From Micavibrio sp. (GTDB taxonomy: Bacteria; Patescibacteriota; Minisyncoccia; Moranbacterales; GCA-2747515), in contig DYDB01000003.1 in assembly GCA_020718085.1 (NCBI GenBank), positions 6,606 to 61,568 of the forward strand: a stretch of 54,963 nt of DNA. The letters are read 5' to 3'. The translations under genes and the position numbers were made by a program. Shown piece after piece: positions 30,155 to 39,923 of this stretch. Each line of letters starts with the position of its first letter. The first letter of the stretch is position 1. A model generated the notes under the pieces. It did not search any database, was not told where the DNA came from, and saw nothing but the letters and a program-made list of their open reading frames with translations.

Positions 30155-31292
30155 TTATTTTTTGCAACGAACCGCAGAATATATCACGAGAAAATTGCTG
30201 TGCTTTTTTTTGCATTGTAGCAGGATCATACTGACCTTCTTTTTCCAAAAATCGCCTCATACCATCTGCCATCATTTCTACAGTCGGCGCGTCAAATAAT
30301 TCTCCCGTCACACCATTCTCTACGATTTCCTTTGCACCACCCCTATTTAGTGCAACGACCGGTATGCCGGCAGACAATGCTTCCACACATACAATACCAA
30401 AATCATCCTCCACAGGAAAAAGCATCGCACGCGCACCGGATATATATGACCATTTTTTTTCTTCATCAACCCACCCCATCATCTGTATTGTCGGACCGGC
30501 AAGTTTTTCCAAGTTTTTTTTCTCATCACCCTCTCCGATCACAATAAGCGGTAATTGTAATTTATTGCACGTCTCTATTGCAAGCGCCACATTTTTATAG
30601 CATGACAAGCGCGAAATGATCAAAAAATATTTTTCACCATCTTTTTTATCCTGTCCCCCTTTCTCCTGTTTTGCATATGCTGTCGGAGATACACCCGGAT
30701 AGATCACTTCGGCATTGCGACGATAATACTTCTCGATACGTTGCCTTGTATAGACAGAATTTGCCACAAGTGCATCCGGACGTTGTGCTGCCTGATGATC
30801 CCACACGCGCAAATATGACAGAAAGAGTCGTGCGCAAAAACCATTTTTTTGCTGTATGATCCTCTGCAAGTAATGTTCATTCTCATCCCACACATATCGC
30901 ATGGGTGAGTGTATATAGGCAATGTGCTTGGTATGCAGCCGTGTCACGATGCCCTTGCTCCATGCACCGGAACTGGAAATGATCACATCATAATCACGCA
31001 GATCAAATGTTTCCACGGCAGTGCCATAGAAAGGCAACAGCCACCGATGATGTGTGCGAATCCACCGCGGCCACTTCTGCAAAAAGCTGGTGCGCACTCT
31101 CTTTGCGGGAAAGAGATGAGACATGTTTTTTTCATCGTACAAAAGTGTGTAGATCGGCGCATCTGGAAACATCTCTGCAATGTCAGAAAGCACCTTTTCT
31201 GCACCCCCAAAATACAAAAGAAAATCGTGCACGATGGCAATCTTCCTCTGTGTTGGACATTGACTTTTTTCATTTTTTATGCTATAATTCAC
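30108..31292 (-). CDS. glycosyltransferase family 4
   Basis: 394 aa; IAIVHDFLLYFGGAEKVL, FLIISRLSCYKNVALAIE, VCVEALSAGIPVVALNRGGAKEIVENGVTGELF. Confidence 0.9.
   Translation of the reverse strand: MNYSIKNEKSQCPTQRKIAIVHDFLLYFGGAEKVLSDIAEMFPDAPIYTLLYDEKNMSHLFPAKRVRTSFLQKWPRWIRTHHRWLLPFYGTAVETFDLRDYDVIISSSGAWSKGIVTRLHTKHIAYIHSPMRYVWDENEHYLQRIIQQKNGFCARLFLSYLRVWDHQAAQRPDALVANSVYTRQRIEKYYRRNAEVIYPGVSPTAYAKQEKGGQDKKDGEKYFLIISRLSCYKNVALAIETCNKLQLPLIVIGEGDEKKNLEKLAGPTIQMMGWVDEEKKWSYISGARAMLFPVEDDFGIVCVEALSAGIPVVALNRGGAKEIVENGVTGELFDAPTVEMMADGMRRFLEKEGQYDPATMQKKAQQFSRDIFCGSLQKIIDNNTQCDERDCRTP
31260..31288 (+). promoter_or_regulatory. sigma70-type promoter of 31360..31743
   Basis: TTGACT-17-TATAAT, extended -10 (TGC). 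Confidence 0.85.
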
Positions 31293-31359
31293 AATCAGTA
31301 TTTGGATATGTATTTATAATTGTTATTTTACCATCATTGAACCAAAGGAGGCAACACAA

Positions 31360-31743
31360 ATGCCGGAAAAAAATGGGTTTTTTACAAAAAAAGGAGCGCT
31401 TATGTTAAGCGTTTTCGCACTCGCACTTGCAGGTCTACTGCTTGTTGCGGGGTGGAATCACGTTCAATCTTATACTGGTGAGCGTCATACACCACTCACA
31501 TTTCAAGAGTGTCGACCTCTCCACGAAGGAATCACTTTTCAAGAAAAGTCGATCCACGTACAGAAGAAGGTTGCATTCTGCAACCCGGTTGTGGAGAACG
31601 AAAAAATCCCAGAGCATGTTGTGATCGATCTCGGAAACGGACAATTCGTTTCTCCGAGCGAGGAAACCGCAACAACCGCCATCTTTCCCGTCACATTTAA
31701 TTATGTGGCAGACAAGGAATGGCACGTGATTGCCAAAAAGTAG
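31360..31743 (+). CDS. small single-TM protein of unknown function
   Basis: 127 aa; AAAGGAGG SD 8 nt upstream; TM ALMLSVFALALAGLLLVAGW. Confidence 0.8.
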   Translation: MPEKNGFFTKKGALMLSVFALALAGLLLVAGWNHVQSYTGERHTPLTFQECRPLHEGITFQEKSIHVQKKVAFCNPVVENEKIPEHVVIDLGNGQFVSPSEETATTAIFPVTFNYVADKEWHVIAKK

Positions 31744-31750
31744 CCTCTGC

Positions 31751-31796
31751 AAAAGTCGCCCCTAGATCAACTGATCTGAGAGCGACTTTTCTTTTT
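31751..31796 (+). terminator. intrinsic terminator of 31360..31743
   Basis: AAAAGTCGC...AGATCA-ac-TGATCT...GCGACTTTTCTTTTT. Confidence 0.85.
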
Positions 31797-31817
31797 CACG
31801 AGAATTTATACCTTTGC

Positions 31818-31845
31818 TGTCATTCCCGTGAAAACGGGAATCCAG
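31818..31845. repeat. dispersed palindrome TGTCATTCCCGTGAAAACGGGAATCCAG
   Basis: CATTCCCG-tgaaaa-CGGGAATC; same family as right half of 41283..41370. Confidence 0.75.
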
Positions 31846-31886
31846 TTAATAATATGAGGTCTATTATGCAAGATATCTAAACTCTC

Positions 31887-32993
31887 TTATTTATAAAGCA
31901 ACATCTTCGTCACCAATCGTGCACATCTCTCCCATGTGAATCTCTTGATATTTTCATAGCCATGCGCAATCGCCGACTCGCGCACGTTCTGATCCACAAG
32001 CAGTGCATGTGTTTTTTCTGCAATATCCGCAGCACTGAGCGGCTCCACAAGAAGTGCGCTGTCTCGCGCAATTTCTCGCAATGATGAATTGTTGGATGTA
32101 ACGACTGGCACACCCACCTGTTGCGCTTCCAAGATCGGCAAACCAAATCCTTCATAGAGCGTAGGGAAAACAAAAACCGACGCATTGCGCAACAGCGCCC
32201 ATTTTTCCTCGACGCTCACAAATCCCGTGAGAATGATATCATTTTTGAATGGGTGTTGCGCAATCTCCTCTTGAATTTTTTCAAAGCCAAATCCTCCCTT
32301 ACCCACCAAAACCAATCTGTGCGGAATGAGAAAATGTCTGCGCAAAATTTCATATGCTTTGAGAATTTGTACAATATTTTTACGTTCTTCCAATCGTCCG
32401 ATAAAAGTGATATAGCCGTTTTTTTGAAGATGATACTTATGTAGCACGTGTGATGTGACATCCAACTGCTCCGGCGGTGCCACATTCATGCCTTCATACA
32501 CGACACGCACTTTCTCCTTTTTGATATGATACAGGCGCAATAGATCACGTTTTGTATTATTGGACACACACACAATATTGCGCGCCCATTTGCAAGAATT
32601 TTTAATTCCCCTGCGCATGGAAACTTGTTCATAGCGAGAATACGCATCAGGACTCATTTCAAATTCCAGTCCGTGCACGACAACCGTCGTTTTCTTTGGG
32701 TGAATTGGCGGTGCAATATGTCCGGGCACCAGTAGATGTGTAGGCCGGTGGACCAACATTGCCAATGACAGACGTATGTATGTCCACAAACGAGGTGACC
32801 AAAGTTCTTTCACACGCCATTCCTTCGGGAGAGAAAAATCAATATTTTCTCGTGTGCCCCGACGCAAATAGAGCGTCACATGTTCTTTTCCCAAGGGTGT
32901 GCGCAAATATTTGATAAGTTGATAAGAATATTCCTCTATGCCGGTTCGTTCATGAAGAAACGCCCGTGATGCATCTATCGCTATTTTATTCAT
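31887..32993 (-). CDS. glycosyltransferase family 4
   Basis: 368 aa; YITFIGRLEERKNIVQILKAYEIL, FVFPTLYEGFGLPILEAQQVGVPVVTSNNSSLREIA. Confidence 0.92.
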   Translation of the reverse strand: MNKIAIDASRAFLHERTGIEEYSYQLIKYLRTPLGKEHVTLYLRRGTRENIDFSLPKEWRVKELWSPRLWTYIRLSLAMLVHRPTHLLVPGHIAPPIHPKKTTVVVHGLEFEMSPDAYSRYEQVSMRRGIKNSCKWARNIVCVSNNTKRDLLRLYHIKKEKVRVVYEGMNVAPPEQLDVTSHVLHKYHLQKNGYITFIGRLEERKNIVQILKAYEILRRHFLIPHRLVLVGKGGFGFEKIQEEIAQHPFKNDIILTGFVSVEEKWALLRNASVFVFPTLYEGFGLPILEAQQVGVPVVTSNNSSLREIARDSALLVEPLSAADIAEKTHALLVDQNVRESAIAHGYENIKRFTWERCARLVTKMLLYK

Positions 32994-33170
32994 AAATCCA
33001 AAATGGATAATAAGTTGTTAGTAAAAAGTCATGAGCAGAGGTCTAATATAATCGTTTTAAGAAATGATATTTGGTATTAATTTTCAATTCACAATTTTCA
33101 ATCAATGTTTCAAATTCACAATTTTAAAACATTGCATAATTGAAACATTGAAAATTATTTATCACATAAA

Positions 33171-34187
33171 CTACCTCTTTGTCGCCAGAATTGTCTTCTT
33201 ATAAATATCCAAATTATCCAGAACTTTACCTGTACCACGCACAACACAACGAAGCGGATCATCTGCCACGTAGCATGGCACACCGATTGTTTTTGTGATC
33301 AGTTGATCCAAATTTTTAAGAAGCGCTCCACCACCGGAAAGCACCGTTCCCTTGTCCATAATATCAGCAGAAAGCTCCGGTGGTGTGTCTTGCAATACTT
33401 TTTTTACCGCGTTGATCACTTCACGAAGTTCATCTTGCAATGCTTCTGTCACTTCATTGGATGAGATAGTGATCGTTTTTGGCAAACCGCCCATGAGATC
33501 ACGTCCACGAATGTCCATACGATCTTCTTTCACTTGCGCAATTGCACTTCCAATTTGAATTTTAATTTCTTCCGCCATTTGCTCTCCGATCGCCAGTGAA
33601 TACTTCCTCTTGATATAATCAGAGATCGCCTGATCGAATTTATTTCCGCCCACACGCGCACTATGCGATGCCACCACACCACCCAATGAGATCACAGCGA
33701 TTTCACTTGTGCCACCACCAATGTTGATGATCATGTTGCCTTGTGCCGTATGTATTTTGATCCCTGCACCGATCATCGCAAGGATCGGCTCTTTCACCAC
33801 ATATGCTCTCTTGGCACCGGCTTTTTCCGCCGCATCCACAACTGCACGTCGCTCTGTAGACGTAATACCCGCGGGAATTGAGATCATCACTTCCGGTCGC
33901 ACAAGAAAAAATCGCCCCGTGACCTTCTTGATAAAATATTTGAGCATGGCCTCTGTTACACGATAATCCGCAATCACCCCGTCCCGAAGAGGTTTGTATG
34001 CGGTGATCGTATCTGGCGTGCGTCCCAACATTTCCTTTGCCTCATTACCCACTGCCAAAACTTTGTTATCGATCATTGATACAGCAACCACTGACGGTTC
34101 ATCTACCACCACACCGCGCTTCGGCACAAAAACAAGCGTATTCGCCGTTCCCAGGTCAATCCCAATTTTTCGTACGATCATGCTCAT
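33171..34187 (-). CDS. mreB: rod shape-determining protein MreB
   Basis: 338 aa; IGIDLGTANTLVFVPKRGVVVDEPSVVA, GAKRAYVVKEPILAMIGAG, NIGGGTSEIAVISLGG, LSGGGALLKNLD. Confidence 0.97.
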   Translation of the reverse strand: MSMIVRKIGIDLGTANTLVFVPKRGVVVDEPSVVAVSMIDNKVLAVGNEAKEMLGRTPDTITAYKPLRDGVIADYRVTEAMLKYFIKKVTGRFFLVRPEVMISIPAGITSTERRAVVDAAEKAGAKRAYVVKEPILAMIGAGIKIHTAQGNMIINIGGGTSEIAVISLGGVVASHSARVGGNKFDQAISDYIKRKYSLAIGEQMAEEIKIQIGSAIAQVKEDRMDIRGRDLMGGLPKTITISSNEVTEALQDELREVINAVKKVLQDTPPELSADIMDKGTVLSGGGALLKNLDQLITKTIGVPCYVADDPLRCVVRGTGKVLDNLDIYKKTILATKR

Positions 34188-34194
34188 ATGTATA

Positions 34195-34989
34195 TTATTT
34201 ACTGGTCACTCTGTACATTCCATTATCCAACGTTTTTTTCTTTCTGTCCATGATCCTCTGATATTTTGCCCAAAATGCAGCATCCATTTCTTCTGCACTC
34301 ACACCCAAACTGATAAAATTTCCGATTACCAGATTAAGAAGGTCAATATTTTCCTCAATGACCTCTTGACGCGATTTGCCCTTGGTGATCGCCTGTGCCA
34401 ATTCTCCCAATTCTTCGATCATGAGATTCAGACGAAACATCATATCCTCATTATTTGTATTCTTCATGTCAAACTTATCATGAAATTTTTGGATCGCATC
34501 ATAATATGTATTCATTTTTTGTCCATTTTCTTGACGCAGATCTATATAACGACCGCAACAATAATTTTCAATCGGCTCTCGTGTTGTTTGTGTTGTTTTT
34601 TTGGGCAACGCCTCCAGTGCAAACCATGCGATCTCATCACACTTATCCGGCTCCATATTTGTTGGTGTACCGGAAATAATATGTGCGATAAAATTAAACG
34701 ACGCCCAATGTTGATTTTCTTTCGGCAAGATGTGATCTGTATGGGGTAAATACCCCACGATATTGATTTCAATATTGAGCTCCTCTTTGATCTCACGTTT
34801 CATCGCGTCGATTGCACCCTCACCATACTTCACACCGCCTCCAGGCTTAGACCACCAGCCAGATTCATTACGCACATTTTTACCGCGCTTCATGAGAAGT
34901 GCCTCATTCTTTTCATTGAGAATGAGCACACCACCACCAACACCGATATAGTCCACCGCTTTTTTACATACACATTTTTTCATATACAC
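34195..34989 (-). CDS. fusion protein: NUDIX hydrolase + MazG-like all-alpha NTP pyrophosphohydrolase
   Basis: 264 aa; Nudix box GGVKYGEGAIDAMKREIKEELNI; C-terminal EELGELAQAI...EENIDLLN (EExxE/ExxD). Confidence 0.85.
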   Translation of the reverse strand: MYMKKCVCKKAVDYIGVGGGVLILNEKNEALLMKRGKNVRNESGWWSKPGGGVKYGEGAIDAMKREIKEELNIEINIVGYLPHTDHILPKENQHWASFNFIAHIISGTPTNMEPDKCDEIAWFALEALPKKTTQTTREPIENYCCGRYIDLRQENGQKMNTYYDAIQKFHDKFDMKNTNNEDMMFRLNLMIEELGELAQAITKGKSRQEVIEENIDLLNLVIGNFISLGVSAEEMDAAFWAKYQRIMDRKKKTLDNGMYRVTSK

Positions 34990-34997
34990 CTATACCA

Positions 34998-35618
34998 TTA
35001 GGACTTAACTGATATTTTTTTACATTCCCTATCGATCTCTTCTTTTACAAAACGTAAAAATATATCTAATTTTGTATCATGACACTGAAAGACGGCATCG
35101 TCCGCCCATGCGTGTATTTTCTCACAAATGCCATCCTCGACCCACTCCCTTTTTTCCCAGTTCTGTGCACCGAGATCTATGCGCTGGATCATTACTTCGA
35201 TCTTATCCAATGCATAGGCAAATCGCGCCTCATCTGTTTTGCGATCACGATATTCCACCCACATCTCTTTCAATTCTTCCTGTGATCTTTCCGGCAAAAT
35301 ACCGTAGAGATCATCTGCAGCATCTTTCTCTTGTTTGTTTTTTATTGCATGCACATTTCCATCATCATGAATATTCCAGTGATCATCTGCAATAATTTCT
35401 ACAATATCATGCACAAGAATGATCTCCAAAACTCGCGTGAGATCCACCGCCAACTCAAATTCTCGACACAAAACCATTGCCAACAAAGCCGTTCTCCACG
35501 TATGTTCCGCGGGACTTTCTTTTCTGGAATTATCACTTATGGACACCTGTCTCTGTATGGTCTTAAGTTTTTCCATGGCATGCACAAATGTCAATATTTT
35601 CTGCAAACGATCTTGCAT
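34998..35618 (-). CDS. HD-domain hydrolase (YfbR/HDDC2-like 5'-deoxynucleotidase)
   Basis: 206 aa; RKESPAEHTWRTALLAMVL...LEIILVHDIVEIIADDHW. Confidence 0.82.
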   Translation of the reverse strand: MQDRLQKILTFVHAMEKLKTIQRQVSISDNSRKESPAEHTWRTALLAMVLCREFELAVDLTRVLEIILVHDIVEIIADDHWNIHDDGNVHAIKNKQEKDAADDLYGILPERSQEELKEMWVEYRDRKTDEARFAYALDKIEVMIQRIDLGAQNWEKREWVEDGICEKIHAWADDAVFQCHDTKLDIFLRFVKEEIDRECKKISVKS

Positions 35619-35644
35619 GTGTTAAAAAAGTGAAAATAAAATAA

Positions 35645-36949
35645 TTATTCCTCCACCAACGTGATATCCGCACCAATACTACGTAGTCTCTCTTGCAAAT
35701 TTTCATACCCACGATTGATGGAATATACATCTCGTAAAATTGATTTTCCTTTTGCGCCAAGCATCGCAACAAGCATGATCGCTGCCGGTCGAAGTGCCGG
35801 TGGTGATGTCAGATCGGCTCCATGAAATTTTGTCGGACCAGTGATCTCCACGCGATGCGAGTCGATCAATGTTGTTTGCCCGCCGAGACGATTGAGTTCT
35901 GTAAAATATACTGCTCGGTTTTCATAAACCCAATCGTGAATGAGCGTCTTACCTTTTGCCATCATCGCAATTGGCACAAAAAACGGCAGATTATCCATAT
36001 TGAGTCCAGGAAAAGGCAATGCATGAATTTTATCTTGCAAAGCTGTAAGTTTTGAAGGGATCATTTTAATATCAACAAGCTGCGTGCGTTTATTATATGA
36101 TCTGTATTTTTTTATTATTTCATATTGTTGACCCATCTTTTCCAATTTGAGAAGTTCCAATTCCAAAAACTCGATCGGACATCGTTTTACAGTCAATTCA
36201 CTCTTTGTTGTAATTGCAAGTGAGAGAAAGAACATTGCCTCGATTGGATCTTCACTGATCGTATACTCCACTTTTTTCTTGAAATTTTTCTTGCCATATA
36301 CTTCAAGTGTTGTTGTACCGATCCCATTGATCTTCACACCAAGCTCTTCCAAGAAAAAACACAGGTCTTGCACCATATAGTTTGATGTTGCCATTTTGAT
36401 CGTTGTCTTCCCCGGAATCTGTGCCGCTGCCATGATCGCTGTTTCTGTCACCGTATCTCCAGATTCATAGAGCACGTTACTTTCCACCGGATGTAATGCA
36501 TCAATTTTGATCTCAAATCCGCATTTTTGCGGTGTGATCACAATACCGTATTTTTCCAGCGCAAAAAGATGCGGACGAATCGTTCGCGCACCAAGTTTAC
36601 ATCCGCCAGCCTGTGGAATAAAATATTTTTTATGTTGACCGGAAAGTGCACTGATGAGCATGATCGCGCTACGCGTTCTCTCGGCAGCTTGTATATCGAT
36701 CGTATCCGGTGTGATTTTTTTTGCCGGTGTCAGTGTCAACGTTGCACCGCTTTTTTCCACATGCATCCCAATACTTGTCAGCACTTCTATCCAACGATTC
36801 ACCTCCTCGATCTGTGGCACATTATGTAAGATCGTCACATCTTGATTGATCACCGAAGCGGCCAGCAATGCCACTGCGGCATTTTTTGATCCATTTACAC
36901 TGATCGTTCCTTTTAGTTTTTTACCGCCGGTTATGTCAAAATATTGCAT
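35645..36949 (-). CDS. murA: UDP-N-acetylglucosamine 1-carboxyvinyltransferase
   Basis: 434 aa; GTISVNGSKNAAVALLAA, catalytic-loop AGGCKLGARTIRPH. Confidence 0.93.
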   Translation of the reverse strand: MQYFDITGGKKLKGTISVNGSKNAAVALLAASVINQDVTILHNVPQIEEVNRWIEVLTSIGMHVEKSGATLTLTPAKKITPDTIDIQAAERTRSAIMLISALSGQHKKYFIPQAGGCKLGARTIRPHLFALEKYGIVITPQKCGFEIKIDALHPVESNVLYESGDTVTETAIMAAAQIPGKTTIKMATSNYMVQDLCFFLEELGVKINGIGTTTLEVYGKKNFKKKVEYTISEDPIEAMFFLSLAITTKSELTVKRCPIEFLELELLKLEKMGQQYEIIKKYRSYNKRTQLVDIKMIPSKLTALQDKIHALPFPGLNMDNLPFFVPIAMMAKGKTLIHDWVYENRAVYFTELNRLGGQTTLIDSHRVEITGPTKFHGADLTSPPALRPAAIMLVAMLGAKGKSILRDVYSINRGYENLQERLRSIGADITLVEE

Positions 36950-37021
36950 AAAAATATCAAAATGATTACCCCTCTCATCTTCGTCAAGTATAGGGGAAAC
37001 AGCTATTTTTCACAAGATAAA

Positions 37022-37056
37022 AAGCCATAGGTGAATTATTATTCTCCATATGGCTT
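37022..37056 (-). terminator. hairpin with minus-strand T-run
   Basis: AAGCCATA...TATGGCTT followed by TTTTTAT on minus strand. Confidence 0.55.
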
Positions 37057-37181
37057 GGTTTATATTATTTCGCTACAGAATGCCCTCCGTAAACGAATAG
37101 ATGCAAAGAAATTAACATCTTTATGTTTTACATTACAACATTGTGTAATGATCTCATATTCACTTTTTAATGAACAAAAAA

Positions 37182-37210
37182 TCGGGTTTGAGTTGTAAAA
37201 ACTCACCCGA
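37182..37210 (-). terminator. probable terminator of 37324..37779
   Basis: TCGGGT-tt-GAGT...ACTC-a-CCCGA followed by TTTTTT on minus strand. Confidence 0.6.
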
Positions 37211-37323
37211 CTCGACTTCTTGTGGCTGTGCGTAAAAGCACATCACCTCATAAGTATAGCACAAAAATACGCCTGCGTCAATCTATTTATTCGCAATTAC
37301 CGAAGATCTTATTACGTTTAATA

Positions 37324-37779
37324 TCACGAACCTGTTTGTTTACATTCAAAAGTCCACGCGTTACTTGCCATATTTTTTAGACCACCATCGGAGACTTTAA
37401 GTGTTGCCGAAGAATTTTGAAAGACATTATTGATGATAAATGTGATCATCACGAACCCTGTCAAAACGATCACTACACCGATGATCGTATTTTTCAATGC
37501 GGATTTTGCCAAAGATGTCATCGCCGTATTTCCAGCAGAAACCATGTAAAAAATACCAGCAATCACAATGACCACAACGCCTGTGATCGCAATGATCTCA
37601 ACAATGAATTTGATGATACCGTGAATACCCTTTACGAGATCGCAAATAGTGCATGCTCCTGATACATTGGATGTTCGTCCACACGGCACGAGAGGATCCC
37701 TATCAGCTGCAAAACAAACCGGGGCTGTGACCAATATGCCACATACAAGTGTAAATAAAAATGTTCTCCAAAATTTCAT
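37324..37779 (-). CDS. VirB2/TrbC-like pilin candidate
   Basis: 151 aa; signal peptide, two hydrophobic helices FIVEIIAITGVVVIVIAGIFYMVSAG and TIIGVVIVLTGFVMITFIINN; next to a transglycosylase. Confidence 0.65.
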   Translation of the reverse strand: MKFWRTFLFTLVCGILVTAPVCFAADRDPLVPCGRTSNVSGACTICDLVKGIHGIIKFIVEIIAITGVVVIVIAGIFYMVSAGNTAMTSLAKSALKNTIIGVVIVLTGFVMITFIINNVFQNSSATLKVSDGGLKNMASNAWTFECKQTGS

Positions 37780-37796
37780 AATTTCATTTTAACATG

Positions 37797-39083
37797 TTAT
37801 AAACGATCTTTATAATTTTCCGCCCAATATTTTACTTTATTGCCATACTGCTTGCATACGGAGCGATCAAGGTTTGATCCACAATAATATCGACGCGCTG
37901 CATCGTACTCTCCTTTTTCGCTTGATGCGCCATCATTGGAAAGCTTGATCGCCATGGCCATGACACCATCAGTGAGACTCCACGGATCTGCCGGGCTGTG
38001 ACCAGTATATTTTTCAATTTTGGATTCATAGCCAACCCATGTTGTCGGCATGAACTGCGCCACGCCCATTGCGCCACCAATGCCATAACTTAATGCACAC
38101 GACACCTTAACTTTTTTATAATCATAATCCAAATCCTCACAAATACGTTTGAAGATCTCTGAATTTTTATCTCCCATCTTGCTTTGCTTATATGTACATC
38201 CACCTGTAAACCGACCAAGATCTGTTTCCACAACGAGCATGCCGAGAATGAAACTTTTGCGCACGCCGGTTTTTTTACTTGCAAACGATGCCGCTTCCAC
38301 AATGTCATCTGTGTCAAACGACTCGCCCAACAAAGAAGATAATTTTGATTCTACTGCAGAAAGTTTTGCGTTCAATTCCGATAGAGTTGCGTCCACTTTT
38401 ACGATCTCCGTTTGTACAGCGGCAGACTGTGCCAAAAGATCAGATTCTTTTTCTTTATGCTCTTCCAACAGAGCTTCTTTTTCATCTTTCAGTGACGCCA
38501 GTTCATTTCTTTTTTGTTCTTGTGCATCTTTTGCTGACTGCACCTGCTGTACCATTTCCACGATCTTCTCTCGCATTGCACCAAGATCATCCGTTTTTTC
38601 CATGAACCGATTTGCCCCATCCGCGTTTTCGATCACCGAAGAGAACAATCGCCCGTTTTGCGCATAATATATACTGCGCATTGCCTCAGAAAGAGATCTT
38701 TGGTAAAGGATAACTTGCCCATTCAACGTTTGGATCTGGGCATCATGGCGTTCGATATCTGCTTCTTTTTTCTCAATATCATTCATGACATCATCGATCG
38801 TCCTTTTTGTTGCACCGAGAGTTTGTTGCACCACATTCAAATTGCCTTGCAACGATGATTTCTGCGATTCGATCTTTTTTACTTTTTTTTCGATCTCATC
38901 TTGTTTGTCTTCCAGATCGTCTTTTTTGTCGTCAATTTCCTTTTGTTCTTCCGGTGTCAATTCTGTCGTTGCATCTTCCGCATAAACAAAACAGCCCACA
39001 GAAAACATCACTAGACTGCACCCTATAATACTTGCCAATTGCACAAAAATTTTACGTATTTTTTGTTTTTTCATAACACACAT
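37797..39083 (-). CDS. exported coiled-coil lytic transglycosylase (SLT fold, VirB1-like role)
   Basis: 428 aa; signal peptide, long coiled coil, GIGGAMGVAQFMPTTWVGYESKI, ARRYYCGS. Confidence 0.85.
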   Translation of the reverse strand: MCVMKKQKIRKIFVQLASIIGCSLVMFSVGCFVYAEDATTELTPEEQKEIDDKKDDLEDKQDEIEKKVKKIESQKSSLQGNLNVVQQTLGATKRTIDDVMNDIEKKEADIERHDAQIQTLNGQVILYQRSLSEAMRSIYYAQNGRLFSSVIENADGANRFMEKTDDLGAMREKIVEMVQQVQSAKDAQEQKRNELASLKDEKEALLEEHKEKESDLLAQSAAVQTEIVKVDATLSELNAKLSAVESKLSSLLGESFDTDDIVEAASFASKKTGVRKSFILGMLVVETDLGRFTGGCTYKQSKMGDKNSEIFKRICEDLDYDYKKVKVSCALSYGIGGAMGVAQFMPTTWVGYESKIEKYTGHSPADPWSLTDGVMAMAIKLSNDGASSEKGEYDAARRYYCGSNLDRSVCKQYGNKVKYWAENYKDRL

Positions 39084-39105
39084 ATCATATCACAAATCCA
39101 CAGAC

Positions 39106-39136
39106 AAAAAAACCGACTATCACTAGCCGGTTTTTA
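39106..39136 (-). terminator. intrinsic terminator of rplY
   Basis: Minus strand AAAAACCGGCTA...TAGTCGGTTTTTTT. Confidence 0.75.
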
Positions 39137-39149
39137 TGAATTTCACATG

Positions 39150-39812
39150 TTATTTCTTCTCTTTCTTTTCTTCTGTAACTACTTTGTCCGCAACACCTTC
39201 GATCTTTGATACATCTGCATCTACGACAGTATTGAGAGCCTCAAGCTCCTCTTCTGATCGCGGTTCAGCAACCGATGCAATGATCACTTCAGGATCCAAC
39301 ATGATCTTCACTTTATCACCGACAATAATGTCTGCGATAGAAATGTTGTCCTCAAATGTCTTAAGATTCTCCAGGTTGATCTCGATCTCATGTGGCAGAT
39401 CTCCAGGAAGTGCACGCACCTCAATTTCATCAATTGTTTTGACCAATGTACCACCCAATTCTTTCACGGCCGGTGCAATACCAACAAACACAAGTGGCAC
39501 TTTTGTTTCAACCTCTTCTTTCATATTCAACACATAGAGATCAACGTGAGAAAAACGATTGGACACAGCTTCATGCTGTACATCATAGATCAATACGTTT
39601 ACCGACTTTTTTTCTCCCTCAACTTCTACAGACACGACAGAGCTCGTACCCGCTTGCGCGAAGATGCGACCAAACACAACACTGTCAATCCACAAATTTT
39701 GTGCGGCAATACCAGCACCATACATCACTGCAGGAATTTTTACGCCAGCTTCCTTGCGCATTTTTCTCCCTGTCGCTTCTCGTTTTTGCACTGTCAATGT
39801 GATCTTTTCCAT
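39150..39812 (-). CDS. rplY: large ribosomal subunit protein bL25 (Ctc/TL5 type)
   Basis: 220 aa; LTVQKREATGRKMRKEAGVKIPAVMYGAG, FSHVDLYVLNMKEEVETKVPLVFVG. Confidence 0.93.
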   Translation of the reverse strand: MEKITLTVQKREATGRKMRKEAGVKIPAVMYGAGIAAQNLWIDSVVFGRIFAQAGTSSVVSVEVEGEKKSVNVLIYDVQHEAVSNRFSHVDLYVLNMKEEVETKVPLVFVGIAPAVKELGGTLVKTIDEIEVRALPGDLPHEIEINLENLKTFEDNISIADIIVGDKVKIMLDPEVIIASVAEPRSEEELEALNTVVDADVSKIEGVADKVVTEEKKEKK

Positions 39813-39923
39813 AAAGAATAAATTATACTTACTTAAATAAATTACATTTGTATCATTTCCAATTTACCAATTCCCATGAGTCACAATAGGATCTTAGTGA
39901 GAAGTGGTTCATTAAAAATGGTA

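Noticed and set aside
33994-34749. 251-aa plus-strand ORF
   Set aside because: Antisense across mreB and the NUDIX-MazG gene; no recognisable motif; shadow ORF.
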